Shown: positions 1 through 6,090 of the stretch, piece by piece
Position numbering within the stretch: position 1 is the first letter of the stretch
Layout of the letters: each line of letters begins with the position of its first letter
Origin: SAR202 cluster bacterium
GTDB taxonomy: Bacteria > Chloroflexota > Dehalococcoidia > Lucifugimonadales > UBA826
Assembly (NCBI GenBank): GCA_009392675.1
Contig: VFFY01000230.1
Coordinates: forward strand, 1-6,912
Length of the DNA stretch: 6,912 nt
Direction of reading: 5' to 3'
Translations under genes and position numbers: made by a program
The notes under the pieces: model-generated
Databases searched by the model: none
What the model was told of the DNA's origin: nothing
The model's input: the letters and a program-made list of their open reading frames with translations, nothing else

Positions 1-641
1 AAGCCATTAGTTTTAGCTGACTCCATTAATTCCGGTGACAGTAAATTTATATTCGGAAACAATCCTTTTATCCTATTTTGGACACAAAATTCAATGTCCT
101 CTTGAGTAGGGTTAATAACCAATAAACCATGTCCCACTGTCGGCATGACTTTTGCAGACAAGCGGACCTGATCCCGACTGAAGGAAATGATTGAAACCCC
201 GGGAATATCAATTTGTTCCTTGAGCTCTTCTGGAATTAAATCATGTTGGTCCAACATATCTTTAAGTTTGTTGACTAACTGTTCTTCCAAGGCTTTTATC
301 TCAACAAAGACATGAGTCTTATCAGCATATCGTGAGAGAAATTTTTCTAAACTTGGCACTATCTCGCCAGGATAACCAACCTCGTTGTCTTTTCGAAACC
401 AGGAGCCTGCATCGAGCTGGCTTATTTGTTCAAAAGACATAGATTTTAAAAATCCAGTGCCATCTGTGGTCCTATCCACCTTTTCATCGTGCATAACAAC
501 CAGTACACCATCAGCGGAAAGGTGCACATCAAGTTCCAACAGCTCGAAACCGTTATCCAGTGCATGATCAAAACTACTGATTGTATTTTCAGGCCTTTCA
601 GCTGAAAATCCTCGATGAGCAATAATTAACGGGTATACCAA
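1..641 (-). CDS. Glycerophosphodiester phosphodiesterase family protein, partial (C-terminus beyond the left edge)
   Basis: Likely hydrolyses glycerophosphodiesters to glycerol-3-phosphate and an alcohol, in phospholipid turnover or phosphate/glycerol salvage. The visible 213 residues form the N-terminal and central part of a GDPD TIM barrel. Family motifs in order: IIAHRGFSAERPENT (H9, R10 and the PENT motif, residues 7-20), ELDVHLSADG (metal ligands E36 and D38), VVMHDEKVDRTTDGTG (general acid/base H51) and VEIK (E114). No signal peptide is seen, so it is probably cytoplasmic. The start is a TTG (complement of 639-641): an in-frame TAG lies seven codons upstream, no ATG or GTG falls between them, and AGGA sits 6 nt before the TTG. 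Family members are usually 230-300 residues, so perhaps 30-80 are missing off the window. It is divergent from the tRNA gene. The family call is firm; the exact substrate is unknown. Confidence 0.9.
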   Translation of the reverse strand, partial: MVYPLIIAHRGFSAERPENTISSFDHALDNGFELLELDVHLSADGVLVVMHDEKVDRTTDGTGFLKSMSFEQISQLDAGSWFRKDNEVGYPGEIVPSLEKFLSRYADKTHVFVEIKALEEQLVNKLKDMLDQHDLIPEELKEQIDIPGVSIISFSRDQVRLSAKVMPTVGHGLLVINPTQEDIEFCVQNRIKGLFPNINLLSPELMESAKTNG

Positions 642-680
642 GAAATTTCCTACTTGTTTCTATTCACTAAAATTAAAACA

Positions 681-686
681 TATAAT
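681..686 (+). promoter_or_regulatory. Candidate -10 box of the tRNA-Thr promoter
   Basis: A perfect TATAAT lies 25 bp before the mature tRNA 5' end, a plausible distance for a short leader removed by RNase P. The -35 region is poor: TTCTAT at 658-663 gives a 17-bp spacer. The surrounding AT-rich gap also has to hold the opposite-strand promoter of the phosphodiesterase gene, so chance matches are likely. Confidence 0.35.
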
Positions 687-711
687 AAAACTATAAATGC
701 TCGAATGATAT

Positions 712-786
712 GCCAACGTAGCTCAGTGGTAGAGCAGCTCTTTCGTAAAGAGCAGGTCGTCGGTTCAATCCCGACCGTTGGCTCCA
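712..786 (+). tRNA. tRNA-Thr (anticodon CGU), CCA encoded
   Basis: A complete cloverleaf can be drawn. The acceptor stem is GCCAACG (712-718) with CGTTGGC (776-782), followed by discriminator T783 and encoded CCA (784-786). The D stem is GCTC/GAGC around AGTGGTA. The anticodon stem is GCTCT (737-741) with AGAGC (749-753) around the 7-nt loop TTCGTAA. The T stem is GTCGG/CCGAC around TTCAATC. The anticodon CGT at 744-746 reads the threonine codon ACG. There is no intron and no long variable arm. A minus-strand reading frame across this gene is an antisense artefact. Confidence 0.97.
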
Positions 787-953
787 CAAATTTATCTCCT
801 GTGTCTTTTGATTGGTCACATAAATACCTATAAAAACTCAACTTTACCTTGCCTCAGATAAATTAACCCGTAACCAGTTTGATATTCTCTCTGCATTTAG
901 TCATTGATATGCGATCATTGATGTGTAAATAGTTTTGTAAAGGACCTTTGTCG
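787..953. other. Intergenic region between tRNA-Thr and typA
   Basis: No coding sequence was found here. It contains a direct repeat of the octamer TCATTGAT (901-908 and 915-922) just upstream of typA. A weak promoter-like pair is also present: TTGATA at 904-909 and TAAATA at 926-931, with a 16-bp spacer. That would put transcription start only about 15 nt before the typA start. No clear hairpin plus T-run terminator follows the tRNA. Confidence 0.4.
941..944 (+). promoter_or_regulatory. typA ribosome binding site (AGGA), decides the start
   Basis: AGGA, within GTAAAGGACC, lies 9 nt before ATG 954 but only 3 nt before the upstream in-frame TTG at 948. Normal spacing therefore favours ATG 954 over TTG 948. 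A second ATG at 957 would be 12 nt away. Confidence 0.6.
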
Positions 954-2792
954 ATGATGATCCCATCCGAAAAAATTAGAAATATCACCATAATTGCTCA
1001 TGTTGATCATGGTAAAACTACCCTAGTAGATGCTTTCTTAAAGCAAAACAACATTTTCACTGAGCGTGAAGACCCTGGTGAATTAATAATGGACAGCAAT
1101 CCACTTGAAAAAGAAAAGGGAATCACCATAGTAGCCAAGAATACTTCAATCATGTACCAGGGCACCAAAATAAATATCATAGATACCCCTGGCCACGCCG
1201 ATTTCAGCGGGGAAGTAGAAAGAGTAATGAATATGGCTGACGGGTGTATTCTCCTCGTGGATTCTGTAGACGGGCCTATGCCACAGACCAAATACGTTCT
1301 TCAGCAAGCATTGACCTATGGGCTGACTCCAATAGTAGTTATCAACAAAATAGATCGGCCTGAACGAAGGCCACAGGAAGTGCATGCAGAAGTTGATGAT
1401 TTGTTTTTAGAACTGGCAACAAAGGAATCACAGTTGGAATATCCAGTTCTTTTTGCTTCAGCGAGGGAAGGATATGCTATCGAAAATATGGGGGATATAC
1501 CAAGTGATATCAGCCCTTTAATAGATGTGATAATTAATGAAGTACCAGCACCGACAGGAAGTCCGGATGACCCTTTGCAAATATTGGTTACCGCATTGGA
1601 CCATGATGACTATGCTGGCCAAATAGCGATAGGAAAAATATCCCGTGGAAGTGTATCCAGCAAATCACCTGCCGCGTTGATTTCACCTGATGGGGAAATT
1701 TCCAATCACATAATTGAAACCACCTTTATATATGACGGAATGAAAAGAAGTAAAATCAACAAGGCAGGCCCTGGCGAAATTGTCGCTATTACTGGCTTAT
1801 CTGAGGTGAATATTGGAGATACAATTTCTGATCCCAGTGACCCGCATCCCCTACCTCCAATCAAGGTTGAGGAACCCACAGTAAAAATGTCCTTTGGTGT
1901 CAATACCTCGCCTTTCATGGGCAAGGAAGGAATGCATCACACCTCGAGGGAACTCTTAAAAAGACTCAAGGAAGAGATACGTACAAATGTCGGGTTACGG
2001 GTAGAACAGACAGAAAATACGGATGAGTTTAATGTCAGCGGTAGAGGGGAATTACATTTGTCAGTTCTTGCTGAAACCATGCGAAGAGAAGGGTACGAAT
2101 TTCAAGTATCACAAGCGCAGCCGATCCTTAAAACAATTGACGGCCGCCTTCACGAGCCTTTCGAATATTTACATGTCGAAACGAATGAAGACTATTACGG
2201 GGTCTTGACTGAGAATTTAAACCGCAGATTAGGGTTGTTAGAGGACGTTGTCAACGATGGGAATGGAGCCCTTAGATTAACATTTTTGGTCCCGACGAGA
2301 GGTCTCATTGGGTTTAGATCCTTTTTCCAAAATGCGACCCATGGGGACGGGATTATGTCTAGCCGTTTCGCGGAATACAGAAAAAAAGAGGGGAAAGTTA
2401 GAAGGTCAAATCAAGGGTTCCTTGTAGCTTCAGAGACAGGAGAATCAGTAGCCTATGGGCTCATTAATTCTCAAGAACGCGGGAAAAATCTCATAGATAG
2501 CGGTATCCAAGTTTATGAAGGCATGATAGTCGGTCTAAATTCCAGATCTTCAGATTTAACTGTTAATGTCTGCAAAGAAAAGAAACTAACCAATGTGCGA
2601 TCTTCAACATCTGATATCGCTACCAAACTAATAAAGCCGCAAACACTTTCCTTAGAGGAATCTTTGGACATCATTTCTGATGACGAGTTAATAGAAATAA
2701 CTCCTAAAAATCTTAGGCTCCGAAAAAGAATACTTTCAGGAGAAGCCCGCCTTCGTCAATTAAAGCGGGCCCAAAAGCCCAGCAAAAATTGA
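954..2792 (+). CDS. typA: Translational GTPase TypA/BipA
   Basis: Ribosome-associated GTPase of the EF-G/LepA superfamily, cytoplasmic. In other bacteria it is linked to 50S assembly and to growth under stress or cold. From ATG 954 the protein is 612 residues, normal for the family. G-domain motifs are intact: AHVDHGKTT (15-23, P-loop), EKEKGITI (about 52-59, switch I), DTPGH (77-81), NKID (131-134) and SAR (169-171). An EF-Tu-like domain II follows, then an EF-G domain III-like segment with GRGELHLSVLAETMRREGY (363-381). The TypA-specific C-terminal region has PTRGLIGFRSFFQNATHGDG (447-466) and a basic tail (KRAQKPSKN). A TTG at 948 is a possible alternative start adding two residues. The gene is complete and looks functional. 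The truncated PPOX frame starts 35 nt after its stop. Confidence 0.97.
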   Translation: MMIPSEKIRNITIIAHVDHGKTTLVDAFLKQNNIFTEREDPGELIMDSNPLEKEKGITIVAKNTSIMYQGTKINIIDTPGHADFSGEVERVMNMADGCILLVDSVDGPMPQTKYVLQQALTYGLTPIVVINKIDRPERRPQEVHAEVDDLFLELATKESQLEYPVLFASAREGYAIENMGDIPSDISPLIDVIINEVPAPTGSPDDPLQILVTALDHDDYAGQIAIGKISRGSVSSKSPAALISPDGEISNHIIETTFIYDGMKRSKINKAGPGEIVAITGLSEVNIGDTISDPSDPHPLPPIKVEEPTVKMSFGVNTSPFMGKEGMHHTSRELLKRLKEEIRTNVGLRVEQTENTDEFNVSGRGELHLSVLAETMRREGYEFQVSQAQPILKTIDGRLHEPFEYLHVETNEDYYGVLTENLNRRLGLLEDVVNDGNGALRLTFLVPTRGLIGFRSFFQNATHGDGIMSSRFAEYRKKEGKVRRSNQGFLVASETGESVAYGLINSQERGKNLIDSGIQVYEGMIVGLNSRSSDLTVNVCKEKKLTNVRSSTSDIATKLIKPQTLSLEESLDIISDDELIEITPKNLRLRKRILSGEARLRQLKRAQKPSKN

Positions 2793-2827
2793 AGGGATAA
2801 AATACTCTCTCTGTCTAAAAAAAACAG

Positions 2828-3198
2828 GTGGGATTATTGTTGCAACCTCATATTGCTCAATTTGTTACTTTGATGGAAAACGGCTCACCACAAATATCCC
2901 ACGTGTGGTTCGACACTGACGGGGAAAACATTCTGGTCAATAAGGCCTTTGGTCGAATAAAAGTCCACAACATAGGAAGAGACGCACATGTAGCAATTGC
3001 AGTGTTTGGTCCTACGAACCACTCTTCCAGGGTTCTAAATATCTAAGATCTTGTATCCGGCATCACTGAATTAGGTGCACTAGACCATATAAGTACGCCA
3101 GCAAAAAGTATGAGGAAACCCAAATTTACCAAAATCACAACCGTCAAAACACAAGGTTAATAATAGTCATACAACCAACCATGATAACGGGATGTTAA
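2828..3198 (+). pseudogene. Decayed PPOX-class F420-type oxidoreductase (split-barrel flavoprotein family)
   Basis: The first 72 codons read as the N-terminal half of a small pyridoxamine-5'-phosphate-oxidase-like split-barrel protein: PHIAQFVTLMENGSPQISHV, then WFDTDGENILVNKAFGRIK and NIGRDAHVAIAVFGP. Family members are about 125-150 residues, yet a TAA stops this frame at 3044-3046, right where an IRG-type motif is expected. The same frame then goes on with family-like residues (DLVSGITELGALDHIS, 3047-3094). A one-base loss near 3095-3096 moves the rest into another frame, readable as ASKKYEETQIYQNHN then RQNTRLIIVIQPTMITGC, ending at TAA 3196-3198. The repaired protein would be about 123 residues. 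Members of this family bind F420 or flavin and act on small molecules; the substrate here is unknown. The GTG start at 2828 has no good Shine-Dalgarno. Two lesions point to a real pseudogene, but assembly or sequencing error remains possible. Confidence 0.75.
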
Positions 3199-3208
3199 AT
3201 GCCACCCG

Positions 3209-4633
3209 CTAGTAATTTTGATACAACTTACTTTCGGCCAAATCGATAACCTGGTATTTCATCCCGCTGTCAGACATCGTACGTTCTGCTGCCGCAGTGA
3301 CCAAAATACGCCCTCCTTTGCCGACCACCTCACCATTGACCATTATTGGATCCCCATCCACGAAAGACATTACAGGTTCTCCTGAATGAGGGTCTAGCAC
3401 AGTAATATCTGCGTCCGCTCCTTCAGAAAAATGTCCTTTGTTCAACAAGCCCACCATTCTGGAAGGTGTCCAAGATAACTTATTAACCATTTCCATAGGA
3501 GTAAATGCGCCGAACCGAACTAGGGCCATAGTAGTTTGGATAGCCACATTTCGAGGATGGGAGCCTCCATCCGTGCTGACTGCATCCACAACGAAATCGC
3601 CAGCACTATCCTTTTCAGTGGTCAAACTAAAAGCCGAACCGGGTAAATTAACAGGAAAACTCATCCCCACCATAGTCTTCGATTTGTTGTATATACCTAA
3701 AGCCTCTTTGCCTTTTATGTACGCTATTTCCCCTCCTTTAACACTGATGACAGATGCATACCCATCAATTATCGCTTCCCTCATCCCATCTATAGTCGGT
3801 TCAAAGCCTCTCGCCTCTAAACAGTTTCTAGGTACGTTTGCAATTACATTCCCGTCTTTATCACAGGCCCCATTCGTACCGTTTTCCACAGCATGATAAA
3901 CCTCAGAATTTATCTGCCCTTTTAGTGAACCAAGAAGCTTAATTGCCTCCTTGCACTCCTCCACTGAATCTTTCACAACCCCCCTGCAGTAAGAATTAAC
4001 ATGACATATATGTAGTCTTCCTTGGCCTAATATTTCTGGTATCTCCCGCAACCCTCCTAGATGGCTACCTGAATCCTTGGAGCCAACATGGAATGCCACA
4101 TATGCTCCCTGAGAATTTGATTCTCTAACAATTTCCGATGTGGTTTCCTGAGAGAAAGGGTGGTAGCCACCTAACATTTTTACACCTATGCAACCTTGCC
4201 TCAAGGCGTCGGAAACTGTACTGGCTATTTCTCCCCTTGAAGGATTATCAGAAGGAATCGTAAGTCCGGGAATCAAAGCAAATTGGCCAGCAACATTCAG
4301 TCCAGCTCCGTTTCGTTTAATACCGTCGATCAAATTTTTTCCTGTGCCACCCATATCCACAACAGTCGTGGTACCAGCTTTTGCCAACATTCCATACCCC
4401 AAAGAAGGATCTACCGTTCTGGCAATACCAGCGACATGAGCATGAGTGTCAATCTGGCCAGGTATAACCCATTTCCCTTGCAGATCTACGGTATTTGCAC
4501 CTAAACTCGCAACCCTGGTTGTAGAAATACGGTGTATTTTTCCATACTTAATGATAATATCAGCGATCTCATCAAAGTTATTGGCAGGATCTATTATCCT
4601 TCCTCCTCTCAACACCAAATGGTTTTCTTCCAT
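3209..4633 (-). CDS. Amidohydrolase-superfamily metal-dependent hydrolase (dihydroorotase/hydantoinase-like metal site)
   Basis: A 474-residue cytoplasmic hydrolase expected to cleave an amide or cyclic amide bond with a two-metal site. It opens with the usual small beta domain (LVLRGGRIIDPANNFDEIAD, residues 6-25). PGQIDTHAHVAG follows with the HxH ligands H64 and H66. GVKMLGGYHP holds K152, the probable carbamylated bridging lysine. FHVGS (H182) and LHICHVN (H211) supply the next ligands, and AVSTDGGSHP the catalytic aspartate D355. The C-terminal strand returns to the beta domain at about 400-440 (GADADITVLD, IMVNGEVVGKGG). All ligands for a subtype-I site are present. The substrate is not decidable; dihydropyrimidinase-, D-aminoacylase- and enamidase-like roles are all possible. 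ATG 4633 is chosen because homology begins there. An upstream in-frame extension (to 4702) is rich in Cys and Tyr and looks like leader sequence. AGGA lies 11 nt upstream, rather far. The gene is convergent with the PPOX pseudogene and divergent from the LLM gene. Confidence 0.85.
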   Translation of the reverse strand: MEENHLVLRGGRIIDPANNFDEIADIIIKYGKIHRISTTRVASLGANTVDLQGKWVIPGQIDTHAHVAGIARTVDPSLGYGMLAKAGTTTVVDMGGTGKNLIDGIKRNGAGLNVAGQFALIPGLTIPSDNPSRGEIASTVSDALRQGCIGVKMLGGYHPFSQETTSEIVRESNSQGAYVAFHVGSKDSGSHLGGLREIPEILGQGRLHICHVNSYCRGVVKDSVEECKEAIKLLGSLKGQINSEVYHAVENGTNGACDKDGNVIANVPRNCLEARGFEPTIDGMREAIIDGYASVISVKGGEIAYIKGKEALGIYNKSKTMVGMSFPVNLPGSAFSLTTEKDSAGDFVVDAVSTDGGSHPRNVAIQTTMALVRFGAFTPMEMVNKLSWTPSRMVGLLNKGHFSEGADADITVLDPHSGEPVMSFVDGDPIMVNGEVVGKGGRILVTAAAERTMSDSGMKYQVIDLAESKLYQNY

Positions 4634-4655
4634 AAACTCACGAATCCTGCAAAGA

Positions 4656-4667
4656 CAATATATATTG
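4656..4667. promoter_or_regulatory. Perfect 12-bp palindrome, candidate operator in a divergent intergenic region
   Basis: CAATATATATTG equals its own reverse complement. A second inverted pair, TGCAA (4648-4652) and TTGCA (4665-4669), is centred close by. The site lies in the 85-bp gap between the amidohydrolase start (4633) and the oxidoreductase start (4719). A weak leftward promoter (-35 TTGGGT, complement of 4694-4699; -10 TATATG, complement of 4670-4675; 18-bp spacer) would place the palindrome at its transcription start. Its AT richness means chance is a serious alternative. Confidence 0.35.
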
Positions 4668-4718
4668 CACATATAGTAAACTACCACTTGGAAACCCAAC
4701 AAAATTAGGAATATTAAG

Positions 4719-5585
4719 ATGCGTATTGGAGCAGTTTTTCCTCAAACCGAAGCTGGTACAGATGTAGCAGCGATAAAAGAATATGTTCAAAGTATAGAAG
4801 CCTTTGGCTTCGATCACATCTTGGCTTTTGACCATGTGTTGGGTGCAAACGCATCAAGTCGCCCTGGATGGTCTGGGGCTTATCAACATACTGATTCGTT
4901 CTATGAACCGATCACCTTTTATAGTTATGTAGCAGGGATTTCAAACCATCTAGAATTGGCCACTGGGGTAATTATTCTGCCGCAAAGACAGACGGCCCTT
5001 TTTGCCAAACAATCAGCCACCCTTGATCTCCTATCAGGAGGTCGATTACGACTAGGAATTGGAACAGGTTGGAATCAGGTCGAATATGAAGCGCTTGGAG
5101 AGAATTTCCATAATCGTGGTAAACGATCGGAAGAGCAAATAAACCTACTAAGAAAATTATGGGCAGACGAATTAGTCACATTTAAAGGGGATCACCATAC
5201 CGTCACAGATGCCGGTTTGAACCCTTTACCCCCAAGAAAATCAATCCCTATATGGTTTGGAGGAATGGCAGACCCTGTTTTGCGTAGGGTAGCTAAAATT
5301 GGGGACGGATGGCTTCCTCAAGGTTCGCCAACTGATGAAAACAAAATCAATTTTGAGCGCCTTAACCAATATTTAGAAGCCAATGACAAATCGATGGAAG
5401 ACATAGGAATTGAGGGCCGCATTTCCCTTAACATGACGAATACTGAAATCCAGAAAAATTTCTTGGCATGGGGTCAGTTAGGTGCTACTCACGTTTCTGT
5501 AAATACCATGAACCTTGGGCTCCAATTCCCACAAGAACACCTTGAGTCACTTTCCAATTTTATTAAAATAGCTAAGGATTCCTAA
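4719..5585 (+). CDS. LLM-class oxidoreductase, probably F420-dependent
   Basis: A 288-residue TIM-barrel enzyme of the bacterial luciferase-like superfamily, in the branch commonly annotated as F420-dependent oxidoreductases. Seen in the sequence: an N-terminal strand MRIGAVFPQTEAG; IEAFGFDHILAFDHVLG (about 26-42), typical of the first barrel helix and strand; the family core ATGVIILPQRQTALFAKQSA (81-100) then LDLLSGGRLRLGIGTGWNQ (102-120); and the late motif SIPIWFGGMADPVLRRVAKI (175-194) with GDGWLP. The start is ATG 4719, with AGGA 8 nt upstream (4707-4710). It is soluble, with no signal peptide. Cofactor use (F420 or FMN) and substrate cannot be read from the sequence. It heads a run of three same-strand genes, with the peroxiredoxin ATG 30 nt after its stop. 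Its divergent partner is the amidohydrolase, so the two may share regulation or substrates. Confidence 0.9.
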   Translation: MRIGAVFPQTEAGTDVAAIKEYVQSIEAFGFDHILAFDHVLGANASSRPGWSGAYQHTDSFYEPITFYSYVAGISNHLELATGVIILPQRQTALFAKQSATLDLLSGGRLRLGIGTGWNQVEYEALGENFHNRGKRSEEQINLLRKLWADELVTFKGDHHTVTDAGLNPLPPRKSIPIWFGGMADPVLRRVAKIGDGWLPQGSPTDENKINFERLNQYLEANDKSMEDIGIEGRISLNMTNTEIQKNFLAWGQLGATHVSVNTMNLGLQFPQEHLESLSNFIKIAKDS

Positions 5586-5603
5586 ATAAACAAACCCGAT
5601 AAT

Positions 5604-5609
5604 AAGGAG
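5604..5609 (+). promoter_or_regulatory. Strong Shine-Dalgarno of the peroxiredoxin gene
   Basis: AAGGAG lies 6 nt before ATG 5616, the best ribosome binding site in the window. It shows that translation begins upstream of the in-frame TGA at 5748, which argues against the shorter frame from GTG 5775 being the real gene. Confidence 0.75.
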
Positions 5610-5615
5610 AAATTC

Positions 5616-6074
5616 ATGTTATCTGTTGGCGATAAAGCCCCAGACTTCACGCTTCCTGCCCATTCTGGGGAGCCGGTTACATTAAGCTCATTTCAAGGAG
5701 AAAAGAATGTAGTTCTTTCTTTTCATATATATTCCTTTACAGGCGGTTGAACCCACCAAGTTTCTTCTTTCAGGGTGCACAATGCTGCATTCGAGGAAAT
5801 AGATACCCAGGTTCTGGGTATAAGTTGTGATTCCAAGCCTGCCCAAACGGCATTTTCCGGGTCCTTGGGTGGCATACCCTACCCCGTCTTGTCAGATTTT
5901 TACCCTCATGGGAAGGTATCAGAGTCTTACGGGGTATTTGATGAAAACAGGGGTACGCCACAGAGAGCTGTAGTAGTCGTTGATAAGAAAGGTATTATTC
6001 AATTTAGCAACATCTATCGTGTAGCTACCGACTTGAATCCGATAGACGTTCTGGAGACCATCAAAGCCCTTTAA
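5616..6074 (+). CDS. Selenocysteine-containing peroxiredoxin (AhpC/TSA, Bcp/AhpE-like), TGA at codon 45 read as Sec
   Basis: Thioredoxin-fold peroxidase expected to reduce hydrogen peroxide or organic hydroperoxides in the cytoplasm. Read through one TGA (5748-5750), the frame gives 152 residues, normal for Bcp/AhpE-type peroxiredoxins. The N-terminus LSVGDKAPDFTLPAHSGEPV (2-21) is classic. The active-site segment is NVVLSFHIYSFTGG-U-THQV, where U45 takes the place of the peroxidatic Cys of the PxxxTxxC motif; Thr42 is kept, while the motif's Pro is Ile38. Downstream come TQVLGISCDS (64-73), PYPVLSDFYPHGKVSESYGV (89-108) and TPQRAVVVVDKKG (114-126) with probable catalytic Arg117. No Cys stands at the usual +5 resolving position (Ser50); Cys71 is the only cysteine. 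Sec in peroxiredoxins is known (PrxU of Eubacterium acidaminophilum). A Cys-to-stop nonsense mutation is the alternative. The gene sits between an LLM oxidoreductase and a tRNA methyltransferase on the same strand. Confidence 0.8.
5760..5800 (+). promoter_or_regulatory. Candidate bacterial SECIS stem-loop downstream of the Sec UGA
   Basis: Folded by hand. The lower helix pairs 5760-5767 (GTTTCTTC) with 5793-5800 (GAGGAAAT), including G-U pairs. A 5-nt bulge TTTCA (5768-5772) follows. The upper 7-bp helix pairs GGGTGCA (5773-5779) with TGCATTC (5786-5792), closing the 6-nt loop CAATGC (5780-5785). The apical loop begins 29 nt after the TGA, within the range described for bacterial SECIS elements. 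The loop lacks a G in its first two positions, which departs from the usual pattern, and two of the upper pairs are G-U. The placement is suggestive; the fold has not been computed. Confidence 0.45.
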
Positions 6075-6090
6075 CATCTCATTAGCTCCT

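Noticed and set aside
650..841. Minus-strand 63-residue frame
   Set aside because: It runs antisense across the tRNA-Thr gene. The VGIEPTTCSLR-type peptide is a well-known antisense-tRNA artefact.
1007..1385. Minus-strand frames of 94 and 79 residues inside typA
   Set aside because: They are shadows of the highly conserved TypA G domain with no ribosome binding site or family motif.
2767..2780. GGGCCCAAAAGCCC hairpin as a typA terminator
   Set aside because: The stem is only 4 bp, it lies inside the typA coding sequence and has no T-run after it.
3438..3896. Plus-strand 152-residue frame
   Set aside because: It lies fully inside the amidohydrolase gene on the other strand, which has all its metal ligands; this frame shows no recognisable domain.
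4634..4702. N-terminal extension of the amidohydrolase to 4702
   Set aside because: The extra 23 residues are Cys/Tyr-rich, unlike the family, and would use up the divergent promoter region. Family-like sequence begins at the Met encoded at 4633.
5775..6074. Stand-alone 99-residue peroxiredoxin-like frame starting at GTG 5775
   Set aside because: It lacks the active site and has no ribosome binding site. It is the downstream part of the gene that begins at ATG 5616 and reads through TGA 5748.
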